From Nostoc desertorum CM1-VF14 (GTDB lineage Bacteria; Cyanobacteriota; Cyanobacteriia; Cyanobacteriales; Nostocaceae), in contig JAHHHR010000025.1 in assembly GCA_019359245.1 (NCBI GenBank), positions 45,476-109,475 of the forward strand: DNA of 64,000 bases, read 5' to 3'. Shown in pieces: positions 45,854-53,414 of the stretch. The notes beneath the pieces were generated by a model. That model did not search any database and was not told where the DNA came from. It saw only the letters and a list, made by a program, of their open reading frames with translations. Numbering within the stretch: the first letter of the stretch is position 1; each line of letters begins with the position of its first letter. The position numbers and the translations under genes were made by a program.

Positions 45854-45863
45854 AAATTGTGAG

Positions 45864-45887
45864 GAATTGGTGCGATCGCACCAATTC
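45864..45887. repeat. 24-bp perfect palindrome centred on a HIP1 site
   Basis: GAATTGGTGCGATCGCACCAATTC reads the same on both strands and contains GCGATCGC. It is 11 bases downstream of the DUF4351 gene and is followed by TTTATCG. It may be a terminator for that gene and resembles the arms of the repeat at 44874-44925. Confidence 0.65.
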
Positions 45888-45946
45888 TTTATCGTTTAAA
45901 CGTTCTAATAACAACGACACATGATCTGTATCTAACAGCCAAAGGC

Positions 45947-46297
45947 TCATACATTGCTATTTATATCTAACTCGCGCTCAGTACGCAGTTCCTGAGCCAG
46001 ATCCGCAAACTCTTCATCTCCCTCAAACATCCCAATAAAATCTGTCCAGGGATTATTTGCCACTTCTAGGGTCAGCACCTCAATATTTGCCAGTCTAGCT
46101 TTAATTTGCTCCTGTACGGCTGCGATCGCTTCTGAACGGGTTTCAGCTTCAGCTGTACAATTAGGTAACTCTGGAACTGATGCGATAAAAAGTCCCGACT
46201 GAGCCTGTTCAACCAGAACATGAAGAGACAGCCTATTAAAACTTGTGACGGCTAGAAGATTCATAAATACTGGTACTAGGTTCTCCTTCCCTATCAT
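45947..46297 (-). CDS. HicB-like antitoxin-family protein
   Basis: About 116 residues if started at the ATG 46297; a second ATG at 46264 would give a shorter and equally plausible protein. The core SLHVLVEQAQSGLFIASVPEL and RSEAIAAVQEQIKARL is the HicB/DUF1902 fold of partial RNase-H type. The C-terminal ~50 residues (PWTDFIGMFEGDEEFADLAQEL) are an extension common in cyanobacterial HicB-like proteins. HicB normally neutralises HicA, a small mRNA interferase, but no hicA-like frame lies beside it. It begins just after the sspC end on the same strand and may be an inserted or orphan antitoxin. Confidence 0.65.
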   Translation of the reverse strand: MIGKENLVPVFMNLLAVTSFNRLSLHVLVEQAQSGLFIASVPELPNCTAEAETRSEAIAAVQEQIKARLANIEVLTLEVANNPWTDFIGMFEGDEEFADLAQELRTERELDINSNV

Positions 46298-46307
46298 AAT
46301 GCCTGTG

Positions 46308-47750
46308 TCAGCCGAAATTTTTTCCCTTGATATTTTCATCAGCTCGCTTTTCTTCAATTTTAATAACCGTCTCTGGCAAATCAGCATTTAAAATCCGTTC
46401 ACTCAACTTTGCCAAAACCGCTTGTCGTAACTGCTGATCGTCAGGTAATTTAGCCAAAAATTCGTCAACAATCTGTTCAACCTGCGATTCTCTCCCATGA
46501 TCCACCCATAGCATTCGATTGATTTCTTGCCCATCGGGACGAGTCATTGTAATCCGTCGGGCTTCAAAACCTTCTCCCTTAGCGGCTACTTCCTTTTGCA
46601 AAGCTTCCAGATTCTTAAACCGTCGCACTAAATCCGCTAATTTCATCTCAAATGCAGTGGCATCATCATCCGTCCATGATTCAGCAGGTTTATCCGCAAC
46701 AATCATCACCAAAGCTTCCAACCACTGAGAATCACTTGCAGTTTCATCGGATGCTGCTCGAATAAAGCGTTTTAGTGAGGATTCAATACATTTTCCGGCT
46801 AAATAATTCGCCCTTACCCGCAAATCTTCTCTGAGTTTTGCTTCCTTACTTCTGACACCAAAGCCTTCATAAATCAGTTTTTGACAATCACTCAATAAAT
46901 GATCGTAAGCTGTATGAATCTCTCTGAGGGCATGAACTAACTTAGTGCGTAAAGTTTTCGCAGTGATACCATCATCCTCGGCTTCAGTGCCGATAGAGGG
47001 TAAATTACAAGCTGCGGGTAAAGCTTTAAATAACAATTCATCAGGTTCAACAGTAGTTTTTAATGCCTTTAAAATTGCTCTTGGCTCATCTGCCAGCCTT
47101 CGAGTTTGTTGAGTATATTTAGGCAGTTTATTAACAAATTGATAAAGAGGAGTAACTACCGTTAACAGAGTGGCATTACGAACTTTACCCAATTTTTTTA
47201 ACTGAGGATTGCGTAAAATTGCTTCTAATTCTTTGAAAACTTCTGCTCTTAATCCGACTACTGCAAAATACTTAACTGCAAACCGTTCAGGATATTTAAC
47301 TAATAATTCAAAATGTTCTGTTCCTAACACAGGAATAAATGTACCGTCTTGATAAAGTCCTAAATCATCAGCGTGATATAACAGTACTGCCGCTAAAATG
47401 ACCGGGACTGCACCTTGTTTCACACCGTAGGGAGGTGCTGCTAAATGTTGATAAAGTAAATCAAAAGTTTGGCTTGTTTCTGTTGCTGCTAAACAAAAAT
47501 TCTCAACTGCTTCCCACAGAGAATTTAAACCCGAATTTTCTAATGGTGGATAAAAATCCCAATAATCATCTTCTTGGCGGTAAATCCCTGTTTCTTCTAA
47601 CAGAGAATAATACATACTAACTTCCGGGCCATAACCCTCTAAAGCTAATCTCTGTTCATTTTGATGTTCCAACATTGCCTGAATTAATTCTCGTCTAGCC
47701 TTTACCCCTTGAGAGGTTAAATCTCGGCGGTTAATTAATTCATTCCACAA
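46308..47750 (-). CDS. sspC: SspC-like ATPase, C-terminal part (separated by frameshift)
   Basis: A 480-residue open frame whose first usable codon is TTG at 47750. The coding pattern continues upstream without a start to about 47887, giving FSIGVNQQCWIQGEVERLNN and SDICDRVYHRSAI, in a different frame from the ATPase ORF ahead of it. The downstream part has INRRDLTSQGVKARRELIQAML and ALEGYGPEVSMYYSLL, which read as the internal portion of a long P-loop ATPase. I infer that it is the second half of sspC. As a stand-alone gene it would lack a proper start and ribosome binding site. The stop overlaps the start of the longer HicB frame. Confidence 0.72.
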   Translation of the reverse strand: MWNELINRRDLTSQGVKARRELIQAMLEHQNEQRLALEGYGPEVSMYYSLLEETGIYRQEDDYWDFYPPLENSGLNSLWEAVENFCLAATETSQTFDLLYQHLAAPPYGVKQGAVPVILAAVLLYHADDLGLYQDGTFIPVLGTEHFELLVKYPERFAVKYFAVVGLRAEVFKELEAILRNPQLKKLGKVRNATLLTVVTPLYQFVNKLPKYTQQTRRLADEPRAILKALKTTVEPDELLFKALPAACNLPSIGTEAEDDGITAKTLRTKLVHALREIHTAYDHLLSDCQKLIYEGFGVRSKEAKLREDLRVRANYLAGKCIESSLKRFIRAASDETASDSQWLEALVMIVADKPAESWTDDDATAFEMKLADLVRRFKNLEALQKEVAAKGEGFEARRITMTRPDGQEINRMLWVDHGRESQVEQIVDEFLAKLPDDQQLRQAVLAKLSERILNADLPETVIKIEEKRADENIKGKNFG

Positions 47751-47863
47751 AATTGCACTGCGATGATAAACGCGATCGCAAATATCAGAAAGCTTACTAT
47801 TAAAGTCAGTAATGTTATTGAGTCTTTCGACTTCTCCTTGAATCCAACATTGCTGATTTACAC

Positions 47864-49831
47864 CTATACTAAATGACTGATTGAGAGTTTAGTTTCATCT
47901 AAAAATTCTTCAGCTTCTTGTAAACGATAATTTACCTCTTTTCTCGCCACGCCATCAGTTTGTAACTCTTTGGCTGTTTTTTTGATATTATTTAAAGCCA
48001 CAAATTCTAGAGTACGAATTCGCAAAATATCTAAGTTAGCTGCACTCAAAATAATTAATGGCTTACCATCGCTAGTTGCGGAAGAAACAGAATTAGGCAT
48101 TTCGTCATCTACCCAATACCCAACAAAACCATCTGCATCCACACTACTACAACGTAATTGACTCAAATCTTGGGAATTATCTAAATAATGGCGTTCAAAA
48201 TAACGTAAAGTTCCCGTCTGATAACTGTGACGTTGGGCTACTATTGGTCTTAGAGGACGCTGGAGAGATAACAGTTTAACTAAAGGCGATCGCTCTTGTT
48301 CTATATATGTACTTAACTCACTATCAGCATTAAAATCAGAACCTTGCCAAATCCGCAATTCATCTAATTGACGACGATGAGTAATTAGATTCTGTTTTAG
48401 TAGTTTATCAATAATTTGTTGCCAATAATTAATCTGTGCTTCTGAGGGGCGATCGCACATTGCTAAAGATACTAAAGTTCTTGTCGCCCTCATCGAACCC
48501 GTCACTGTAATCAGGTTCAAAATCCCAATAGTTTTTAGTACCCTCAGACTATCTTCTTCTAAGCGTTTAGCATCATTAATTAAATCTTGAATTTCTACCC
48601 ATCTTTGCAAATTAGGGCGAGAGGCTAAACCCATCCCCGCAGCTTCAATAAAATAGTCATAAACTCGATCTAACTTAAGGCATGGTAAGTTATTATCTTT
48701 AACTGTTGCTTCTTCTAGAAAATTACGAAATGATAAAGGCTCACCACTCGTTAAAAATGTGAATAAAGAACGGTCATTTTGAGCATACCGTTGACACAGA
48801 GTTGGTAAAGCCAGTGCAGATAAGGGATGTAGTGGATAAACTTTTTTTATAACTCGATCAGTTATCTCTTCATCTACAATTATTGATTCTAAATATTTAC
48901 TCCACTCCTCAGAGTCACTACGAATAGCACAGCTTATATTGTCTGCTGCCGATGAATCAATTGCTTCTCCAATTAGATTCATCATTTGCCCAGATGATTC
49001 AGTAAAAGCAATATCCTCAAATCGCCCTTGAATCTTCGCCCATTCGTTTTTTTGAAAAGTTGCTAATCTTTGAGTATATTCTGCAAATGCTTGATGTAAA
49101 ATACCTAAAATGTAAATAGGAGTTTTGCTATCTTTTCGTAATTCGGCTAATTGTTGCAAAAGATATAAATCCTCAGCACCTTGAGCATGAGCAGCATACT
49201 CTAAATTCTTACCCAGTTCATCAATAATAAGGAAAATACCAGTTTTAGATTCCTTGGCAACTTCTAACACCAAGTTAGGAATCTCTTTACTATCAATTTT
49301 TCCCCCATCATTAATTTCTGCTTCTAAATCTACCAACTGACGAACAACATTGATTTTATTTTTTTGGGTAGCAGTCCAAAAAGTATCAATACCTGTTAAT
49401 AAAGCTCTGATAATGGTATGACTAATCGGTTCTCTTTGTCCCGTAGCCACAGCCCTCATTAATCCTATCGAGTTAATTTTGTCTCGAATTAATTGAAAAA
49501 GCTCATGATCTTTACCTAATTTATCTTCAGCTATTGATAAAGCTTTAATGTGCATTTTGTTTTGAGAATTAGCACATAGTGAAATTAAATAATGAGCAAA
49601 AGCAGATTTTCCAGTCCCATAAACACTGGTTAATGTCCAAGCTCTATTTCCTTCGTCAGAACTAAAACTATTTAAGATACGTGAGAGAGAATCAATTGTT
49701 CTTTTAGTTAGAACATAACCCTCTAAAGCTTCCACACTATCTAAATCTCTTTCTAGGTTAATAGAACGAGAATAGCGGCGCTGGAGACTGAAATAATGGG
49801 ATAGCTTTTTGTTAGTCATAATTTCTTTCAT
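47864..49831 (-). CDS. sspC: SspC-like P-loop ATPase, N-terminal part (frameshifted)
   Basis: A 655-residue open frame. The N-terminus holds LTSVYGTGKSAFAHYL (Walker A, residues ~70-78), a Walker B-like FLIIDELGKNLEY near residue 200, and QGRFEDIAFTESSGQMMNLI. It follows the DUF4007 gene (sspB) by three bases, and this order and fold identify it as SspC, the ATPase of the single-strand PT machinery. The last residues before its stop (ETKLSISHLV) do not continue; reading with one extra A near 47888-47890 restores DETKTLNQSFSIGVN and joins the 46308-47750 frame into a protein of about 1170 residues. A second ATG at 49819 (MTNKKLSHYF) is an alternative start. Confidence 0.8.
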   Translation of the reverse strand: MKEIMTNKKLSHYFSLQRRYSRSINLERDLDSVEALEGYVLTKRTIDSLSRILNSFSSDEGNRAWTLTSVYGTGKSAFAHYLISLCANSQNKMHIKALSIAEDKLGKDHELFQLIRDKINSIGLMRAVATGQREPISHTIIRALLTGIDTFWTATQKNKINVVRQLVDLEAEINDGGKIDSKEIPNLVLEVAKESKTGIFLIIDELGKNLEYAAHAQGAEDLYLLQQLAELRKDSKTPIYILGILHQAFAEYTQRLATFQKNEWAKIQGRFEDIAFTESSGQMMNLIGEAIDSSAADNISCAIRSDSEEWSKYLESIIVDEEITDRVIKKVYPLHPLSALALPTLCQRYAQNDRSLFTFLTSGEPLSFRNFLEEATVKDNNLPCLKLDRVYDYFIEAAGMGLASRPNLQRWVEIQDLINDAKRLEEDSLRVLKTIGILNLITVTGSMRATRTLVSLAMCDRPSEAQINYWQQIIDKLLKQNLITHRRQLDELRIWQGSDFNADSELSTYIEQERSPLVKLLSLQRPLRPIVAQRHSYQTGTLRYFERHYLDNSQDLSQLRCSSVDADGFVGYWVDDEMPNSVSSATSDGKPLIILSAANLDILRIRTLEFVALNNIKKTAKELQTDGVARKEVNYRLQEAEEFLDETKLSISHLV

Positions 49832-49833
49832 TC

Positions 49834-50748
49834 TTATTTAGAGTTATAATATTTATTTAAAATCTCTTCTGCTAATATCTCCGGGCTGTCAGGGAAAGAT
49901 AACTGAATTAATCCGGCAGTGTCGGAAAGAACTATCGTATCAAATTCTTTAGAAACTGTCTCAATAGCTGCACATAAAATACTTTCCGTCAGTTTAAAGA
50001 CCATCCCTGGACTACCTTCATCATAAAGTAAACTGGGAATGTTAATCGTCTGCCTTCCCTGACTTGCCCAACTAGCATATTCTAAACAAGTGGAGACTAT
50101 AACTGATGGAGGTAAATTCGCTTTTGCGCCAATTTTAAACTGATAATTTTTCCCAAAATGACGGATTAAACCCAGTTCATTAAAAGGACAATCAATAGAA
50201 TCTTCAACTGGGCTATTGTCTCTCATTAAATCTTGTGTTGCATACATTCTTAAAATACAATTTACATCTTTGATAAAAGAAGATTCAGCAATAGTTTTGT
50301 TGAAATTATTTATATAATCTTTCAACCCTGCCAAAATATCTTCTTTTGTAAAATCCAAATCTCGAAAAACATTAAAGATATAATACCAAGCAGCCGCGTC
50401 GCATGTGGGTTTTAATAAATTCCAATGTAATAACCATAATGATGCCGGATCTTCTAAATAAGTATCCCATCCATTATTTCCTAAAAGTTTTTCTCCGAAT
50501 CTTGTTGGTAAATTATTTTTATCAATAATTTTAAATGCACTAGACCAATAACGAATAGCACGTACCATATTTTTACCAACACCTAAACGTACAGGAGCAT
50601 CATCCTGTGAGAAGATATCTGGATTTTTCTTGGCTGTATCAAATCCTTTTTTCAACCAACCAAAACGAGGGTGAAAAGTTTCATGGTTAGCAAATACAGG
50701 ATTTACTGCATTTTCAAAATATTTAAAGTTCAGACTAGTTTGGATCAT
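49834..50748 (-). CDS. sspB: SspB-like DUF4007 protein
   Basis: About 304 residues from the ATG at 50748 (MIQTSLNFKYFENAVNPVF); the frame reaches 50772. The first half, FANHETFHPRFGWLKKGFD and PVRLGVGKNMVRAIRYWS, is diagnostic of DUF4007. The rest (LLHWNLLKPTCDAAAWYYIFN, LGLIRHFGKNYQFKIG) fits too. DUF4007 proteins are SspB, reported as the DNA-nicking component that opens the strand for sulfur incorporation. It is the first gene of the minus-strand Ssp cluster and lies three bases before sspC. The 350 bases upstream should hold the operon promoter. Confidence 0.87.
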   Translation of the reverse strand: MIQTSLNFKYFENAVNPVFANHETFHPRFGWLKKGFDTAKKNPDIFSQDDAPVRLGVGKNMVRAIRYWSSAFKIIDKNNLPTRFGEKLLGNNGWDTYLEDPASLWLLHWNLLKPTCDAAAWYYIFNVFRDLDFTKEDILAGLKDYINNFNKTIAESSFIKDVNCILRMYATQDLMRDNSPVEDSIDCPFNELGLIRHFGKNYQFKIGAKANLPPSVIVSTCLEYASWASQGRQTINIPSLLYDEGSPGMVFKLTESILCAAIETVSKEFDTIVLSDTAGLIQLSFPDSPEILAEEILNKYYNSK

Positions 50749-51101
50749 GGGAAAATAGAGATAAAATAACAATCATTTTCTTGTTAGTAGAAGTGCTTGT
50801 ACCACAAAGGAAGCTTACAATACTTAATGATATAAAAATGCAGTGATGCTAGTATAGGCTTCATCTACACAAAAGATTTATTATTTTAATCTGTTTGACT
50901 GTATATGTATAAAAATTAGGTTAATTTTACATAAAAGGTTTAAGTTGTGTCATTTGAACTTGAAGATATTCTGGAGAATGGTCGTTCAATTTGTCCTTTC
51001 CTTGACTTCCCCAAGCTTTAGGACATGACGCACTCCAGTAGCTCGCTAATGGGCTGAATTACCGTACACAATCGACAACTCAAATTTTTATGTATACATA
51101 A
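50749..51101. other. Region between sspB start and tRNA-Thr
   Basis: About 350 AT-rich bases. It should contain the sspBC promoter on the minus strand. No gene and no clear attachment-site repeat were seen next to the 3' end of the tRNA. Confidence 0.45.
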
Positions 51102-51173
51102 AGCCAGCAGCGGGATTTGAACTCGCGACCTTCCGATTACAAGTCGGATGCACTACCACTGTGCTATGCTGGC
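51102..51173 (-). tRNA. tRNA-Thr (TGT)
   Basis: A 72-base cloverleaf on the minus strand. Acceptor stem GCCAGCA/TGCTGGC, D-arm GCAC-AGTGGTA-GTGC, anticodon stem-loop TCCGACTTGTAATCGGA with anticodon TGT, T-arm GCGAG-TTCAAAT-CCCGC, discriminator T. CCA is not encoded. Its 3' end faces the Ssp cluster, a position often used by integrating elements, though no integrase is present. Confidence 0.94.
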
Positions 51174-51522
51174 AATTTTTTTTGATCACTCTCAAGTAGC
51201 AACCACAATTTCTTATTGTACCATAATCAATTTATTTGTCTAGCTGTAATTGCTAAAAAATATCTCTCTATTCCGAAATTAGGCTAGAAGATGAGATATC
51301 TGGCCAATATCGCTGCTTTTGTATGGCTAGATGGTTGAGTTGGCGTTGCAATTGTAGTGATTGCGATCGCTGATAAAGTTGATAAATTAGTATGCATGAC
51401 AAAAACTAACTCCAATCCTGGGTTAGGCACAAAAATATTGGGTGCAGTTCTAAAAGTGTATTTTCTTAGCACAGCTGAATAAAGGAGCAGAAATATATAA
51501 TTATTTTTTACAGATTATAAGC
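51174..51522. other. argF upstream region
   Basis: About 350 bases between tRNA-Thr and argF. A 62-codon minus-strand frame (51284-51472) has no family signature and lies antisense to the likely argF leader, so it is not supported. The region should hold the argF promoter. Confidence 0.4.
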
Positions 51523-52443
51523 ATGGCAGCATTGCTCGGACGAGATTTATTAAGTCTAGCGGACATCAGTCCAACGGAACTTCGAGAACTCTTGCAATTG
51601 GCAACTCAACTTAAGTCACAGCAGTTGAAATTGCAGTGTAATAAAGTTTTGGGGTTGTTGTTCTCCAAAGCTTCAACTCGCACGCGGGTAAGTTTTACGG
51701 TGGCGATGTACCAACTGGGTGGACAGGTAATCGATCTCAACCCTAATGTCACTCAAGTTAGTCGCGGGGAACCTTTACAGGATACGGCGCGGGTGTTAGA
51801 CCGATATCTGGATATTTTGGCAATTCGCACTTTTGCACAGCAAGATTTAGTAACTTTTGCTCACTATGCCAAGATTCCGGTGATTAATGCGCTTACCGAT
51901 GCAGAGCATCCTTGTCAGGTATTAGCCGATTTATTGACGGTTCAAGAAAGCTTTAACACCCTTACTGGGTTGACTTTAACCTACGTAGGTGATGGGAATA
52001 ATATGGCTAATTCTCTGATGTTGGGCTGTGCTTTGGTAGGTATGAATGTGAGAATTGCTACCCCTAATGGATATGAGCCAGATTCTCAGATTGTAGAACA
52101 AGCAAAAGCAATCGCTAACAACAAAACGGAAGTCCTCGTCACTCATGATCCAGAGTTAGCAGCTAAGGATTCTAATGTACTTTACACTGATGTTTGGGCG
52201 AGTATGGGGCAAGAAGCAGAAGCAGACAACCGGATGCCAATTTTCCAGCCTTACCAAATTTCAGAGCAGCTATTAAGCCTTGCTGACCCAGAGGCAATTG
52301 TTTTACACTGCTTACCAGCCCATCGTGGTGAAGAAATTACTGAAGCTGTTATTGAAGGTTCTCAATCACGAGTTTGGGAACAGGCAGAAAATCGCTTGCA
52401 CGCTCAAAAAGCTTTGCTTGCCAGTATCTTAGGAGCAAAATGA
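51523..52443 (+). CDS. argF: Ornithine carbamoyltransferase
   Basis: A 306-residue enzyme that makes citrulline from ornithine and carbamoyl phosphate in arginine biosynthesis. The carbamoyl phosphate site SKASTRTRVSFTVAM is present, with DAEHPCQVLADLLT and HCLPAHRGEEITEAV. The length fits the family. It is a housekeeping gene interposed between the Ssp and Dnd modules. Downstream lies a 20-bp palindrome and then lexA. Confidence 0.96.
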   Translation: MAALLGRDLLSLADISPTELRELLQLATQLKSQQLKLQCNKVLGLLFSKASTRTRVSFTVAMYQLGGQVIDLNPNVTQVSRGEPLQDTARVLDRYLDILAIRTFAQQDLVTFAHYAKIPVINALTDAEHPCQVLADLLTVQESFNTLTGLTLTYVGDGNNMANSLMLGCALVGMNVRIATPNGYEPDSQIVEQAKAIANNKTEVLVTHDPELAAKDSNVLYTDVWASMGQEAEADNRMPIFQPYQISEQLLSLADPEAIVLHCLPAHRGEEITEAVIEGSQSRVWEQAENRLHAQKALLASILGAK

Positions 52444-52454
52444 AAAGAGTTAGG

Positions 52455-52474
52455 AGACGCGATTAATCGCGTCT
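52455..52474. repeat. 20-bp perfect palindrome (GAGACGC family)
   Basis: AGACGCGATTAATCGCGTCT, 11 bases downstream of the argF stop. It shares the GACGC core with the repeats at 2217-2246 and 13668-13695 and may act as a terminator. Confidence 0.6.
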
Positions 52475-52628
52475 GCACAAAAGTTAGGAGTCAAAATAGC
52501 GAGTGTGCGATTGGCTTCTGACTACTTGTTGGTAAAAAATTCAAAATAAATAGGTAAAAGAAAAGATAATATTCTTGCTTTTGCCTTTCATAATTTTTAT
52601 TTTTCTCTTGTTATGGGGAGTTTTTTAT

Positions 52629-52642
52629 AGTACTAATGTTCT
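52629..52642. promoter_or_regulatory. LexA box upstream of lexA
   Basis: AGTACTAATGTTCT matches the cyanobacterial LexA consensus RGTACNNNDGTWCB at every defined position. It ends 31 bases before the lexA ATG at 52674, the place expected for autorepression. It falls inside the longer open frame that begins at 52575, which supports the later start. Looking by eye for other GTACNNNNGTWC sites in the window, I found none. Confidence 0.82.
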
Positions 52643-52673
52643 AGAGACATTTATAATTACTTCCCACAAATTT

Positions 52674-53279
52674 ATGGAACGTCTGACTGAAGCTCAACAA
52701 GAACTTTACGAATGGTTGGCAGAATACATCCGATCGCACCAGCATTCGCCTTCTATTCGGCAAATGATGCAAGCGATGAACTTGAAGTCACCAGCGCCAA
52801 TTCAAAGCCGTTTAGAGCATTTACGCACAAAAGGATATATAGAATGGACTGAAGGACAAGCGCGAACGATTCGGATTTTGCGTCCTGTTAAGCAAGGTGT
52901 ACCAATTTTGGGGACGATCGCTGCTGGTGGTTTAATAGAACCGTTTACTGATGCTGTAGATCATTTAGATTTTTCTAATTTCGATTTACCTCCCCAAACC
53001 TATGCTTTGCGGGTAGCTGGCGATAGCATGATTGAAGATTTAATTACTGATGGTGATGTGGTATTTCTGCGTCCAGTAGCAGAACCAAATCATTTAAAAA
53101 ATGGTACTATCGTCGCCGCCAGAGTGGATGGATTTGGTACAACATTAAAACGTTTTTATCGCCAAGGCGATCGCGTTACCCTCAAACCAGCAAATCCTAA
53201 GTACAATCCCATTGAAGTCATGGCTCAACAAGTGCAGGTGCAAGGTTCTCTCATTGGTGTTTGGCGCGGTTACAACTGA
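52674..53279 (+). CDS. lexA: LexA repressor/protease
   Basis: A 201-residue repressor of the LexA family. The N-terminal winged helix-turn-helix is residues ~1-70 (MERLTEAQQELYEWLAEYI, SPSIRQMMQAMNL). The self-cleavage site Ala84-Gly85 lies in ILGTIAAGGLIEP. The catalytic dyad is Ser118 (VAGDSMIEDL) and Lys159 (GTTLKRF). All elements needed for RecA-stimulated autocleavage are present. The frame is open to 52575, but the ATG at 52674 gives the family N-terminus and leaves a LexA box upstream. In cyanobacteria LexA also controls genes outside DNA repair. It sits directly before the Dnd-type defence genes. Confidence 0.95.
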   Translation: MERLTEAQQELYEWLAEYIRSHQHSPSIRQMMQAMNLKSPAPIQSRLEHLRTKGYIEWTEGQARTIRILRPVKQGVPILGTIAAGGLIEPFTDAVDHLDFSNFDLPPQTYALRVAGDSMIEDLITDGDVVFLRPVAEPNHLKNGTIVAARVDGFGTTLKRFYRQGDRVTLKPANPKYNPIEVMAQQVQVQGSLIGVWRGYN

Positions 53280-53283
53280 GTAA

Positions 53284-53372
53284 TGGTAAGTGGGGAGTAG
53301 GGAATGGGGAGTGGGGGAGATGAGGGGGAAATAACCAATGCCCAGTACCCAGCACCCAGTCCCCAATGCCAA
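53284..53372. repeat. Paired short tandem repeats (GGGGAGT arm and CCCAGTC arm)
   Basis: Between lexA and the helicase gene, a G-rich arm with GGGGAGTAGGGAATGGGGAG and a C-rich arm with CCCAGTACCCAGCACCCAGT are nearly complementary, as at 9428-9690 and 31966-32047. Confidence 0.65.
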
Positions 53373-53414
53373 TGTCCATTAATTAGGGTTCATGACCACC
53401 TTTGTGTTTAATAT

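Noticed and set aside
46266..46280. LexA-box-like GTAC...GTTC near the HicB start
   Set aside because: The spacing between GTAC and GTTC is three bases, not the four of the consensus. The same holds for a similar site near 14043.
51284..51472. 62-codon minus-strand frame between tRNA-Thr and argF
   Set aside because: No family signature, no clear ribosome site, and it lies antisense to the likely argF leader.
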